NCBI RefSeq assembly: GCF_963678635.1 | Contig: NC_087065.1 | Span: 7,587,209 to 7,651,208 of the forward strand | Length of the DNA: 64,000 bases | From: Symsagittifera roscoffensis | Taxonomy: Eukaryota; Xenacoelomorpha; Acoela; Convolutidae | Direction of reading: 5' to 3' | Shown here: piece by piece, positions 20,401 to 35,400 of the stretch | Position numbering within the stretch: position 1 is the stretch's first letter | Layout: every line of letters begins with the position of its first letter | The notes under the pieces: generated by a model | Told to the model about the DNA's origin: nothing | Databases searched by the model: none | Seen by the model: the letters and a program-made list of their open reading frames with translations, nothing else | Translations under genes and position numbers: made by a program

Positions 20401-23400
20401 TTAGTATTTTTAAACTTACGAAATTCTCAATATTAATTCTCTTTAGACGCTCAAATAAAAATTTGTCGATAAAAACATTTGGTCTGCAAACGTTCAAAAT
20501 TTCAATTAATTAATGATCATTTATACATCTTCTAAATCAATCAAAAGCCATTTAGTCAATCTTAACTTGAAATTTGAAATCATTGTTATGATTGAGAGCG
20601 AAGAAGTAAAGAGTTACTCACGGCAGACAGACGGATTGTGAAGCTGTGTATATCATATGAGGACATCTGGAACGCCTCTATCTTCGTCTCCAGCCACTGG
20701 TGCCCCCCTCCCCCACTAGCCCTGTTGTTGTTGTTGCCCCCCTTGGGCTGTTCGAGGGAGAAGGAGGCGTGGAGACTGCTCTGGATCGCACACCAGATAT
20801 GGTTGAATGGCACGCTCTTAAAAACAAAAAAAAAATCATACTTAAAAAGTTAAGGTTAAAAAAATGGAGACAAAATTGTGAGAAAAATGCTGGTTAGAAA
20901 AAAGGGCATGCTCAAATTACTCAACATACGATATACAAATCTATCAAAATGAAGATACAAATTCAAAACTTCGAGACAGTCTAGCACTTAAACAATGTTT
21001 TTTTTTCATAAAATTGAAATTTTCTGCATTTGTGGTAAGTTGACAGTAATTTTTTTTGAAAACGTTGTCTGCATAAAATGTACTCAAAGAGACTGTAAAT
21101 GATTAGTCACTAACTGCAGACAATTTTTCGATTTTTAAAATTCATCAACTGAGAAGATAGTTTAGAAATCAGCTGACCTGTTGGTGGTTGGACACTTTGC
21201 ATCTCCAGCCCATGGACAACTCTGTCAGGGCCAGATGCAGCCCACTGTCCGGACTGTCTCTGAAATGCATCAGCTTGCAGCAGTCCATCATCACTCCCCC
21301 ACTCTTCTTCTCGAAGTCGATCACGTTCTCCAGGGCGTCCTGGGTGTCGTCCACGCAGTAGATGCGGATGTTGTAGTCCTGCAGACGAAGGGCAGCCGGG
21401 GCGAAAGCGGAGAGAAGGAGGCGCTTTGTGGCAGTTTTTCCCACTTTGCTCTTTCCAACCAGGCAGTACCTAAAAGAAACACCGAACTGCTACAAAATTA
21501 GTTTAAATTTTAAAAAAAACTAACTGCTAAAAAATAACTCCAAAAATTTGAAATTTCTGTGCTAGAAAGAATAAATGCTAACATATAATTACTGAACTTT
21601 ATTTTTCAAATAAATAAACATTCAATCAAATAAAAAAAAATTTTTTTTTGAGGTCAAAATATGGAATTAAGTTCAAAATATTGAAATAAGTAGAGAAACA
21701 ATTTTTTCTTAAGGCAAAGTTTGGAACTTTATAATTTGCCTTCACAGTGGTTTAAAATTGCATGTTATTGGATGTTTGAAATTTTTATACACTTTGCTTC
21801 GAAGACAAACTGATCAAGACATTACTCACTTGTCGTGTATGCTCTCAATCAAAATGTGGCATCTATCTTCGTCCATTTGACAAAAAGCAGCCGAGTTCAG
21901 ATTCTCCTCCCCCAAAATCAACAAATTCTGCCAGGCACTCCTAGTCACCACAGTACCATGTAACACACTCAGGGTCCAATCACTCATCGGGTTCAAAGCT
22001 GAGTGGGCGAAACTTAGCACTACAGGACGCAAAAACTGAGCATTTGAAGGTCCACAGACAATTATTGGACTTAGAATTGTGCCTCCGTCAGGTAATTTAG
22101 GTCTTTCTCTATCTTCATTTGAGATCGCGAGATAGACTTCTTGACTCTTCCCAGGAGCAATGGCTCCTTCTGGAACCAAAAGCGAGACTCCGGATCTTGG
22201 CAGGCAGAGACGTCCGCCAGAAGAGGTGAAAGTAGCGATGACAAATTTCTCGTCGATGACAGATTGGAGTATTTCGTTTTGGGCTTCGTAGAATCTCTTT
22301 GAAGCGACTAGACATCGACCTCCGAGGCCTTGGTCTAAAGCTCCGTTTGAGGTAGGGTCTTCACAACCACTGTCGTTTGAAAGTCTAGAAAAATATTTTA
22401 TTTCAGAATACAATACTTCTTAACGATCGACACAAACTATTTTGAAAAATTTCGACGATGATCGAACTAAAATGTTCTCTACGCAAAACGCTTGCATAAA
22501 CTTTCATAGAAAAGAAGCTGCAAAACTGCAACATATTGTCTTATGCACACACCGCACATACATACCGTTCATATTTCTTGCGGCCTGATGACGATCCACT
22601 TTGCTCCGTTTTATTGCAGCTCTCTGATTGGTCGGCTTCTTCGTCCAGTTGATACTCTCCCTCGTTGAAAGTAGTGACGTCATTGGCTATTGACGAGTAA
22701 TGGTCACCTACCATGCCATTACTCATGGACTGCGGTGATCCCATGTGTGGCATTGTATGGCTCCCTCCGTCCATACTTTTCATGGGTATCATAGGAACCA
22801 TGACTTCACCTGATCCAGGAGAAAGGCCATTAGGGGTCATTATGGTTCCATTGGGGTACATGGTTTGCTGATGTTTGTAGACACCGTTCGGTTCCACGAA
22901 GTACATCGGTTGTCCCGGTGAGGTGTTGTAGCCTCCGGATGACATCATTGATTGACTGCAAGGAGGCATGGCGATGATCTCGGCTGAAAAAAGTCAAGTC
23001 ATTTTTTTTGAAATTCAAGTCATTTTTTTAATCGAGAAGCGCATTTTCCTAAAATTATTAATCATTAAAACAGGGGCGAATTTAGGGGGGGCGGACGCCC
23101 CCCCCCCCCCCTCAGGGATTCGACCCCTGCCGATCCAAAGGGTCCCCCCTTTGTACTATCTTGAGATCTCCATATTTGGTGACGGACTCTAAAAATTTTC
23201 TAAAGGCGCCTCCTTACTTTAAAAGGGGAGCGCGCGCCAAAAAAACGATTTTTTGTCAAAATTTTCTAAAAAGTGCCTAAAAACGACTTTTTTGGCCTGT
23301 TTTTCAAAATTTTGCCTGCAGCGCAGAAAATTTGACTAAAACAAGGTCTTTTTAGTGCTTTGAGAGAGCTCGGAAAATCAATTCGGTCGACCTAAAAAAA

Positions 23401-26400
23401 AAGCCGACAAAATTTTCGAAATTTGTTGAAAATCCGCCCCCCCCCCCTCGAGAAAATCCTAGATCCGCCCCTGCATTAAAACTTTCTTTTGATAATCGGA
23501 AATCTTTCAAACTATCGTCTCTTTAAGGATTGTCAAACTATCTCTAGGAAACAATCATTTCGCCAATTCTTACTTAGGACGTGCATAAAGCTTGGAATTG
23601 ACTTGCAATGCTGAAATCATTCAAAAACTATAATCTGGTTCACCATTTTTTGAAGTTTTACTCAATAATTCAATTGAACTGCAACCAAAATACATGTAAA
23701 AAAGACAAAAACTAAACCATTTAAATGCTGTATTTCCAAGACACTTTGTGGAAACTTTTTGACATTGACCCCAAAAATGGTGTTTCAGTTTTGAGCAGTT
23801 TTTAATGAGAACTTAATATCTTGTCATGTTTTATTTTTGCGACTGACTCACAGCATGGTACAAGTTTCGCAGGCATATCGTACACTTTTTGGGGGTTCAT
23901 TTTGGGCAAAATGACATGAAAAATGACACTAGATACTTTAACTGTCTTATTCAATTACCCATTCCATGCTAAAGAATTATTTTCCCAAACTTGAAAGCGC
24001 AAAATACCCCGGTTAATAAAGTTGGGATTTTGAATTTTAGTGAGTCAAATTCTTTCAATTTAGACTGTTCTTTAAATTGAAGTTAGAAGTCGCAACGGCT
24101 AAATTAAACACATATTCTGGAATTAACTTTTCCAGAAATACTGTCACACGCAATTACCCCGAAACACGCCAGAATTCGGGTTTGAGACTCAAACTAGAGC
24201 GAAGAAGAGTTTAAAATAACTCATGTCCGTCCATTTCCAATTTGGGTATTAAATTAAAGCGAGTTGGGAATTAAGGCAACTGTATATGCCCATGGCCAAT
24301 AATACCCTCAAAAGGCCGCAAGTGAAACTCCTAAATTGCTTCTACTCTGCGTTTTATTTCAAAATTGTCTTTATTTTTCAGGTCAGAAAATAAGTCTGGA
24401 TCTTGCCAATTTCAAAACGAAGCGAATTAATTTTTCTGGAGAATACCGACCAATTATTTCTTTAGACAAATCCAAAAAATACAATTAAACTGAACAAATT
24501 TTTCGGGGCGAACTAATACTTCTCCGCCGTTTCGAGATATTTAGTTTATCGATGAGTCAAAATATTTTGAGTATCGAAGAGCTCTGTCATAAATTTAGAC
24601 ATTTGAAAACAGAGAAAATTCGGTGCTGATCCACGTCAAAAAAAAATGATTTCAACCTGCGCAAAAATATTCCTGGCTTAAACAGTCTCGCTATTTTCTC
24701 GCTGCCGGCAAACTTGGCATGGTTGTTTATTGTGTTTGGCAAATGGTAATAAATAGCCCACTGAAGAATAAACAACGCAATAAGCGAGAAATAATGCCGA
24801 GTCCAACTTCATAATGCAAAAAGCTGGGTAAAAAACAAGTTTGCAGCAATAAAATATTATTTCGGAAGTCGAGTGCGGTGATGCCTTTAGAAATAGACAA
24901 CTATTCAGTAAAACCACCCAGAAATCCGAATTCGCGATCATAAATTTTATTGAATTAGGGCCCTAATATAGCCTCAAACTGTACCAACCTTCAAACTTGA
25001 ACTTTAAGCTTAAACTATTGAATTTGAGTTGGTTCGTTTCCGTAAAAACTTCTAAAAAGATTTGTCATTTGATGAATATCCTAAGCTGCAAATAAAACTC
25101 AAATTAACGCAATGATACTTAAACTGGTATCAATTTGTACTTATACTTGTATAAAAAAGACTACATCATGCACCGCAAACTCAAGATTTTAGAATTAAAA
25201 ATTAAAACAAACAAAAACATTGAAATTTTCAGTTTTGAACATTCGATACTTTTCAAAAGCAGCAAAAAGAAGGATGCAGATAAAATTTTGTGCAATTTGT
25301 TGCTTGAATTACTGACTGATTTGTACAAATAGCAAACAGGTAGTTTGTTTGACATACGCGAAGTGTTATAGTGGTAAATGTCGTCGAGAAGTCGGGCGAC
25401 TTGTGCTGAAAAGGAACCCAGTCAATGAGTATTTCAACAACTCACAAGTGAACAAAATGAAGACGACCAGCAACAGATGAACAAAAAATGGTGATATCAT
25501 TTGCATTGTAGCAAAATTTGGAAAAAACCTACAGATATAATATGTAGACCCAATCACGTTGGCATCTGAAATTGTTATTTATAAATAAAACAAATGCTAT
25601 TAGAAGCAAGGACACTTTTATGGAGAAAAAAAGTCGCTCAACGAAATAACAATCTAAACTTAACACAACGAGGAAACTTTTTTGGCAGTTTGATTTTTAA
25701 ATGACAATGCTAGCCAAATATACGCAATAAATATTGAGATTTGGTCTAAATTCGGAAAAAAAATCAAAATGAAATTGCAACTCACTTTCTCCGTGTTTTG
25801 AAACCACAATGCTGTTAGGGGAGTAGACAGAGGCTATATGGTTATGTGAAGATCCCACTCTCCCGCTCGGATAGGCTTTATGAAGGGCGACACTTCTGCT
25901 CTTCCGGTACAGCACCAGGACGACAACAAGGGCGACAACTACGAACATGATTACGGAAGAGATTACTCCGACCATCACTGCTTGGTCTCGCTTTCTCTGC
26001 TCGCTGTGGAGATCCGCGTTGTTTCTTGGCCGCGGGTCGATATTCATAGTGACGCTGTTTGCGAATTGGGATCCTAAACATTTTTAAAGCAAACTCAGAC
26101 TGATAGAAGTTGTAGGAAAAATTTAAGCAAAGTCTATCATTTCCTATTCTAAAGTATGATTTCAACTTTTTCTATGATTTCGCCTTTTGATCATTTTTTA
26201 CTCATTTTGATCACTTCACTTGGAAAATATTACGCATTTAAGAGCAGCTATTGTTAAATTACGCGACACAAATTTCACAAAAGAATGTTTCAAGCAAGTC
26301 GACAAACTGTCAAACAATAAATGTCGATAAATTAATAGGATCAATTGAGCTATCTAGGATCAAATTTTTTTACAAATTTTGTTTGGGCGACCTTTGCCTC

Positions 26401-29400
26401 TTATCGAGAGAATGGGGGGGGGATTGCTCAATTGATCCAATCATCACTTGAGCTTATTTATTTATTTATTTATTTATAATATTCATCCATTTAATATTCA
26501 TCATCATCTTTAGTGGAATAATAATAAACTTAGAAACCATTATCTTCACACTTACCGCCCCCGTTCGATGTTCCACTTCCGAATGCATCCGCTCCCCCTC
26601 CCCCTCCCCCTCCCCCTCTGATTCTCCCGATATCCCCGTCACAAGAGCCCTGGCATTTTTCAGACTCAGTGGACAGAGCGAAGCAGCCAGTGCCTTCCTT
26701 CTGCAAGTCTTCATTCCAGCACATCCTGTATTTCACCCTTCTACCCATTTCCCCACAGGCTGCTTTGCACTCACTCCAGCCTTGCCACTCCAGCCACGTC
26801 TCGTGGTCTGAAAAAAACCCCAAAAAATTCAAACTTGGCTCCAAAAAATTTTTTATTTTAAACGAAAGCTCTTTCCCAGTTTTCAAATTTTAACAGCAAA
26901 ATTTCTGTTTTCAGAACTGTTTTACGTGTTACTGAGGCTAATTAGGCGATTTTAAGATGTAAAGCTTCGAGAACAAATCTGTTCAAAACAGTTCGTTTGT
27001 TCATCATAAAATTTCGCTGCATTTAGACAATGATAACATAGTTTCTCAAAGTTGAATTTCAAATGCACCAGTGGGTGAAAAAGAACTATAATCACAAAGT
27101 TGTCGATCTGCTGCAAAACTTTTGGATCTAAGATGATTTTCCTTGATTCAGGTACGCAGTTCTGCGTATCAGGCATTACAACGTTTTCACATCAAAATAC
27201 TTGTTTTACAACAGCTAGTGATCAAAATCCTTGTCTTTGAAACAGGTCTGAAGGTTATTCACTTCCAATTTTGTTAATCATTATTTTCCAGAAAAAAACA
27301 TCAAGAAATCTGATCACTTCAATTTTGTTCTTCCATTTTAATATTCGCATCTTCAGCTGCACTTTTGTTCACAAATTTTTCATCACGGCTTGACAAACAT
27401 CAAAGGGAAACATAGCTTTTTTCTCAAAAAATGAAGAGCGTTTCCGTCTCGCTCAGATCTGAAACGTGAATTTCACCTTGAGAGGCGGAACTTCCTTTTC
27501 ATCACCCGTTAATCAACATGGCAACCTCGCATCCACTCGACCGCAGAAAGAGTCTTACTGAGATCGCCCCCTTTTCCTCTCATTTTGCGGGTGAAGAGGA
27601 AAAACCCGCGGATGCACTTACAGAAAAATCTTTTTTTTTTTTCGATTTTGTTTTAAGAAATAATATAAATAATATGTACTTCTCTATCCAATTCAAAAAT
27701 ACGAAAATTTCTTAATTTAGTTGTAAGAGAAAGGAGAGTACATCATTTTTTCGAAAATATCAAGCAATAATTATTTCTGAAGAACCAAATCATCTTTTTG
27801 TACCATAAGAAGAATCACTTGTAGAAAAAAAAACACTTTCCAAAGGACATTTGAAAGACGCTTTGCATTTTGATTAAGATCATTCCTCTCAAAATAATTG
27901 GAATAATTCTATGCAAATAACAACTCATTTTTCCCTATTTTTCAGTGCATAATACACATTAGTTATCAGTTTAAAATAATCCTAGAAAACCGTAAAAGAA
28001 AAAATTAGAGGATTTGAATAAAACTTCCCGTTTTAAATAAGATTTAGCTCATTTCCTGTCCTTTCTAAACAGTTTCCTGAATTTTTGCAACCCCTTTTAC
28101 CTAATTTAATTGCTTCAGTAGGAAACTGCAAAAAGCTTCAATTTTCAGATGCTACCAACTGAAATACTAGAAAGCTGAACGGTAACAAAAAAAATAAAGG
28201 TATTAATTTTTCACATAGGGGTAAATTAATATTTTATGATTTGATTTTTCAACAAGATTGCTTCAAAACCGCCTTTTATTTATCTTTTCTCGCGTTTTTG
28301 CTCGATTTTTCCATTAATTTTCATATTTAGGCAGATTTCCATTGTTGTGTTATGGAGCCAAAATACTCGTCACAATCAATTTGGCACTTGAGGGGCTGTG
28401 AAGATAGATGGAGGAAATATAGTAATGGAAAAATGATTCAGTCTCCCCTAAAATGACACATTTGTCAAGATTAGAAAAGACACTCGATGAGACAAAAGGT
28501 GAAAGAAGATATATAATGTAATCTGATCTTCTCCTTGATTGCGCAAACTCGACCCAAAATTTCAATTTCCCTTTTATTAACTTCAAAACTCAGGGTTTAC
28601 CCCAGATTCAATTTCTTTTCAAAGCTAATGTAAGTATTATTTATATATTTTGATAATGGCGAGTCTTACCTACAATCAAATTAACATCTGAGGCTAAAAT
28701 TCATCTTCAGCTATCAAACAAAGACTTTCATTAAATCTTTTACAATGCAATTTTCAAGAAATAATTTAAAAGTCTTGCAAAACTTTTTCTGGGTAGTTTT
28801 TATCTAGAAAAAAAAACAATATAAATGTCTTGGATTGATTTGCGTAAAATTTCTGGTTTCTGCAAATTTTTTCTGGAGCACAATTACTATGCGCGCGGTA
28901 CTAATTACCATGCACGGTATTAGCAAAAAAACTTACAAGCGATGTCCAGCTTTGCGGCCTTGCTTCTCCGAGGTTGCTTGAGCACATTGAAAGCGATGCA
29001 GGAGTAGTTTCCTACATCCTCTTCCCGGAAGTTGAGCACTTCCAAACTGGTCGTACCTAAAACAGAAAAATTATTTGAGAAAAAAAGGATCACCGTCTTC
29101 CATAATACAAAGCAATAATAACTTTTTGACTTACTTTGATGTCATTTCAGAGAAAAAAGGTTAAATAGGTAAACATAACTTAGCACCAGGTTTTTTTTTA
29201 AAAAAGAATAAAGAAGACAACAATCGACGCAGTCGCAGTACAACAAAGCCGAAAAAATGTTGTTCAAAAGTGCCGAAAACCAATTTTCGGCATTGTTGGA
29301 CAATTTTTAGTTTCGGCACTGTTGCACTTCAGAACTTTTGAACGACACTCAAAAAATCTTCAGATTTTCTTTCTATTTTTCAGATTTCTTTTGGAAAGAT

Positions 29401-32400
29401 TTCGCCCTTTATTTCATTAAATCTAATGAAGATATTACTGGGCTTATGAAATGAGTCATAATTTCCATGTAGTACCCTTCATTCAAGTTGTACAGATGAA
29501 GAAGAGAACTCAAGTTGAACTTGATTGCAAATTGACACAATGGCAATCAAAAGCTCAGCTCAATCTTCATTCACGCAGTGAACATTGAATAATTTTACAA
29601 TTTCCTTTCATGATTTTGCATTTCCAGTGGAGATTTTCACACTTTCCATGGAACCCGTTCACACTTTTGCTTCATTTAATGGTGAAATGTCCCTGCTAAG
29701 CTGATTAGATTCACAAAAGATTGGCGCTTCGATAAGGACAAAGGAGAAAATTAGCCTTTTAAAATGTCCGCGGGAGCTAAAAACTAAATCGTTTAACAGA
29801 GTTAGAAAGGATGAAAGAAGCTCGTGCAATTAGCTTTCCTTTTTTCTACGAAAAAAAGAGAGTTAGGCGAATTAGAAAAAAAAGGCTCAAAAATATTAAC
29901 AGATTTCAAGCGAAAATGCATTAAAGGTTTTTTAGATTGAAAAAATAACTTGATTTTATTGAACATTTTTTATTACATTCCCATTTTTGACTTGGAGTGA
30001 AAACATAATTGACAAAGGGGGGAATTACTTTCCATTTAGATTATGTAATTAAGCCTTGACAACTCCCGTTATGTCAGAAAAGCAATTTGGTTGAAACTGT
30101 TTCGGGAGTCATTCATAGTGTCACCCAGGTACGTCACAACTATTCAACAAAAATGTCAAATTTTTCAATTAACTCTAAAATTCCTCATCATTTTAATCAA
30201 CCATACCAGGCAACTTTCATCAGCGTTTTGATTGTAACGCTAAAAAAGTTACAAAGAGTTTCATATAAGAAGGTGTTAGTGTTAAATGACATGACTAAGA
30301 CTTTTTAAATTAATTTTTCTACATTTCTCCACCAATTTTATGCAACAAATATAAAGTTTTTAGTCCAAAAGGCCGTACTCAAATTTCAGGAAAAATGCGC
30401 AGCTATAAGATAACTATTTCTATCAAGGAAAATTAGTTTCCATGTGTAAAATTAGAACAAAATGTCGTGATACTCAAATTGCACGCATGAAATCAATGAA
30501 AAAGTTATTATCCCCTAAAATCGTGGCATAATTAGAACTTACTGCAGGTGTCGCTACACGCATAGTTACTTAAGAGTCAATAGCATGAATAATTTATCAA
30601 ACACGGCACACACGTTTAATGATGCTTATCACAAGGAAAACAAAACTTCTTAAGCACAAAAATTCAATTTTTATCGATTATTTACTTTAGTCTTATGGTA
30701 TATTCTCAAATTTCATCATTTATTCATCTTTTTTCCCAACATGAGTTTATTTTTGATTATTAAATAAAAACCCTCATTGATAAGAGGGTGAATCATTTTC
30801 GCCCCAAGATTTAGGTGAAATATTCTCTAAGGATAAGGAGAAAATATCTAGTCTTAGTCATAACAAGGATGAAAACTTATAACTTTTTCTGATCTTTTGA
30901 GCCCTAATTTAATAAGTTGTCAGTCTACAAGGATTCGAATTTCAGCTCCCTAGGTGTTGGCTTGTTATCTAAGGAGGTGAAATTGATAATATAAATTACG
31001 TAAAATTAAAAGGAGACAGGAAAAGATTATCTCATTTCATAACGGCGAAAACTCAGGAAAGTCCACTGAACCTAAAAAAGTCTTGAAAATAATCCCAAGT
31101 TGGGTATTTCTGGATTATTGAGATTAACTGTTAAAAAGTCCAGAAGATGAAGAGGAAAATTCTGATTAAAGCTCAATTTATACTGCATTGAAAAATTTTA
31201 TATCTGTATAAATTACTTTCACCGAATTTTAGACACAAAACAAGATTAATCATTTCTGAATAAATTGTTACAGGGTCTATTCTATATCAAGGTCAAACAA
31301 GAAACTTGTTTATGCTATCTATTTACATAAAACCGTTTTTGTTTATTTAAAAAAAAAGTGTATCCGGGTTGCATCTACAAATTAGCCGGATGATGATTCG
31401 TAAACAACGGCGCCAGTTTGCCTCACAGTTTGAGAAACTAAACCAAACGAGAGCAGATTGTGAATATACAAACGGTTAGCTGAATTGAGTTAGTCTGACT
31501 CAAAAGTGAGCTTGTAGTTGCAGATGGTGAGGGGATTAGCACACTGGTATGCATCCCCTTTTTAAGAGGGGACTTCATAACAAGTAGATTAGTCGAGGGC
31601 CATTTTTCATTCAGTCATATTATTTCCAAGATATTGGATTAATTTAGTTAAATAAAATAATTGAATGCTTAAACTCCAGAATTTTTTGATTTGCCTATTT
31701 TCCACCCTTGCCTAATTTCCACCCTTTCGGGTCAAATATTGCTATTCAATTTCAGATTTTATTTAATTCAAAGTTGTTTTCTGACAAAAAAATCAGTAAG
31801 TTGCTAGTGACCATTACATTTCTAGAAGTATTATGATCTACTTGCATAGCATATCCACGATTTTTTCAGAAATATAATAACCAAAACACGCTCATCATTT
31901 TTTGCCGACTTAATTTTGACTCATTAATTTTTTTTGGTTGGTAGTTTTAGTATGTTACGCCGGCAGACGACAGATTTCCTCAGTAACCGGAAACAACAGT
32001 CTCCGAAAATCAAATTTTTCCTCTTCGCTTTCCAAAACAGCGGAACTATTTCAATATAATTACCGACCCTATGACCGGATTTTCTCATACAAAACAGCGC
32101 ATTATATGCATTATTCAAATTAGCTATTTAAAAACTTCGATCAGGCGCTCTTGTTAGTTCACTGACATCTAAATCCAATAGCAGCGATTAACTTCATAAT
32201 TGGATTTATATTACTTTTTTGAAAAAAAAAGTTATGAAAATTGATAAAATGAAAAACGTAGGAAATAACAACTAGTAATTTTGTGTCATGCTTGAATAAG
32301 ATTTAACTATCAACGATACATATGAGCCAAAAATTCCATCGGGCAATTTTTGCTTGTTTTTTTTTCAGTTTCTCATTGACTTTTTAATACAAAATACTCA

Positions 32401-35400
32401 AAAAATGAAAAAGCGAAATCATGTGTAAAGTTTTAATGAACTACGAAAGAATATGATACTTCTTGAGTACAAATCAAAACAAATAAGAGCAAATTTCAAA
32501 TTCAAAAACACTTGCTTTGCTACTGAAAAACACACCAAGATAAAAACGGCACTTGAAATTGTTCGGTTCACGTGATCATTAAAACATGAAAGTGCTTCTT
32601 CAGGAAGAGGGGTGGTATTTGTTGTATAGTAGTAGGGGTTAAGACACCTCTTTGGGTGGGCAGATGATCAGATAGATCAACTGCGACTGCATTTCGACAG
32701 GTGGGGAAGATACCAATCTTAACAACCCGCGAAAATCAAACCAGCTTACGGCTGGCAATAACTTTTCCCCCATTGGTACTACTGGTGAAAAACACTACAA
32801 AAGCGCCAGGCTATGTCTATCTATCACTTATTGGTTATTACACCCGCGAAATTCAACCTTGTTTTTGTTTCTAGCTCCCGCTGATCATGGAAATTTTGGG
32901 AAGGGACTTGTAATTTGGCACCAGTTTTGTAAAAACAAAGTAGAAAATAAATCACGCCAGCATAACATAATATTTACAAAAAGCGCGGGAATAGAATCGC
33001 ATATTGGAACATGCTTATAAAAAAATTCATTTCTTTTTTTTTTCAAAGACCAGCTCATGTGAATTTGATCTTTGTCTTCTTATGGCTTTAGATGAATAGA
33101 AATTTTATTTATTTTTCGCTACCAATTGTGCCAAAATGGTGTTTTTTCATTGGAATTTGACAATAAAAACGTCAATCCGAAATGTCCTCTTAAAATCAAT
33201 CAATCACATTTAAATAAGCTCACAAAACTCAGTTTCTAGTTGAAATTGAATTTCTTTTAAATTTGACAAATATGAAAAAAGGCATAAAAAATCAAATCGA
33301 TCGATAAATAATTTTTACCGAGATGTTTTGCAACAACTGTTTAAATATACGGACATAAGTCCAATATTTACAGACAATGTCAGTTGTCAATATACGCATT
33401 AGCACTGTTTGACTTTTGCGAACACGAGACCAGAGAAAAGAAATAATGGTGCCAAAACCGCCTGAAGAATCGTGAACAAACAGACTGTTCACACCAAAAT
33501 CGACAACCTGGCTGATAACAAGGTGAAAACTTCTCTTGGAAGTGTCAAAATGTCTTTTCATGATTGACGTCTGATCGACTGAATGTGAGAACAAAGCAAA
33601 GAAACCTCGAGCTACGCTTATGTTTAAGCATTACCAAAGCGGGCACAATAGAAAAACATGAGTTGTTTAGGACGCCATTGGGAAAAACAGGTTTAGACGC
33701 AAAACAAACTGGGAGGTGCGAAATGGGTAGTCAAAACACGTCCAGCAGAGTTCATTGCTTCTTAAACACTTCACCGAGAAAATCAAAAGAAAGAGGAAGA
33801 CTAGTTTGAAAGCAGTTTGTTTTAGCACCTTCTTGGAAATTAGTTCTTTTTGAGGTGTCGTTACTTTTCTAAAAACTTCAATTTTATTGGGATTTCTCTT
33901 TTTTTTTCATGATTTTTGAATTTCAAAGAATTGAAACTCTTTTGAAGTTTTAGGTAACCCGAAATTTAAATTGTTGAATCTTTTTGTGAGATTCCGCAAA
34001 AATCGTGCAGTTTTAGAAAAATATAGCGTTCAGTCTTCGTTCATTTTGCGGAATCTCAGCTGCCCATTCTTGGTTCAATACATACTAAGTCATAAATGAT
34101 TGTAGGCTGACCTTTTTCGTCGCTGAAGCGGTACTTGTTCTTCTCTGGCTTCAACTCCCGGCCATTCCTCTCCCACGTCATTCGGGGGGCGGGGTCTCCG
34201 GTGGGGGGCACACACCTCAAAGTCACACTCTCCCCCCTCAATACTGCCTGGCTCTTGGGCTCGAAGAAAAAGTGTGAGTCCAGTGCTGAAACAGATACAG
34301 AGAAATTTTAATGCTGCAGAAGCAGGCGCACACAACTTTAAACTTGCTTATATAACTCTATCATGAAAGTCATTCATACAAAAAAAATCAAGTAATTTTT
34401 TCATTGGAAATTTTTTTTCTTTCGTTTCAGGAAAAAAAAACTATTTTTTTTTTCAGTTTGGGTGTGTTTTATTTTTTCGTTTTTTTTATACGATGACAAT
34501 AACAATCATGATAATGAGTCAAGTGGTACATCATATTCAAGCCTTTTCAGCTGTGTTTTGAACGAGATTAAAAATATCAAAAAAATTGTCCCAGTGTCGA
34601 GAAAAACCGGTTAGAAATCAAAGACCTACTCGCTCGCTTTACACGCTCAAATTTAGACTGAAATTTTTCATTCGAGTAATGGAAAACTTAGTTTTAATCC
34701 GGTAAAACTAGTCTAGAAAGCTTCATTTAGAGCTTTCTTTGCAATAAATTCAAGATAAAAAAAATTACTCACAAAAATCAGAAATTTTTGATATAAAAAA
34801 TATTCAAATTTATCCCCATTTTTTGTTCTTAATTCATTTTTCGAAGCCAACTGTTGTCGATTATATGTAATTCACTAAATTACACGTATCTAAATTATTG
34901 TCTCATCACACAACGCTCAAAACGACACAACTTGACAAAAAAATGAATGAGGCGGAAACTTTTTGCCCTACTTGCACAGCACTCGGTCACCCTTGTTTTA
35001 TTTGCTGTTTGTAAAAAAAAATGTGTTCTTGTTGTTCCGAACTCTAGCAAGGGGGAAACTTTGTCTTCGGTTGTGTGTTTTAGGTTTTTTCTTTTCTTTT
35101 CTACTCAAAATCAGGTACCGCGATAAATCATCGGATTGGGTTGCCCGATATATCATATTCAACCACTTTCAGTCGTGATTCGAACATTAAAAATTTTTGA
35201 GTAGTAGTCTAAATTCCAACAAATACAGCGAGCGAATAGGCCTTAAAAGAAATATTTAAGTAGTGAAAAACTTGTTTTTACTCCAGTTTTACTTGAATGG
35301 CGATAAAAAGCTTTTCACATCAAAAACTAGAATTCATTTTTGAAATTTTTCAGTTTTGTTACTATTTTTTTTGAGTTTTCTAATTTAGAAGATTTCTGTG

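Noticed and set aside
25366-25557. Possible extra UNC5 exon between exons 7 and 8
   Set aside because: Exons 7 and 8 already join in phase (completing a Thr codon), and this stretch has no good splice sites or domain.
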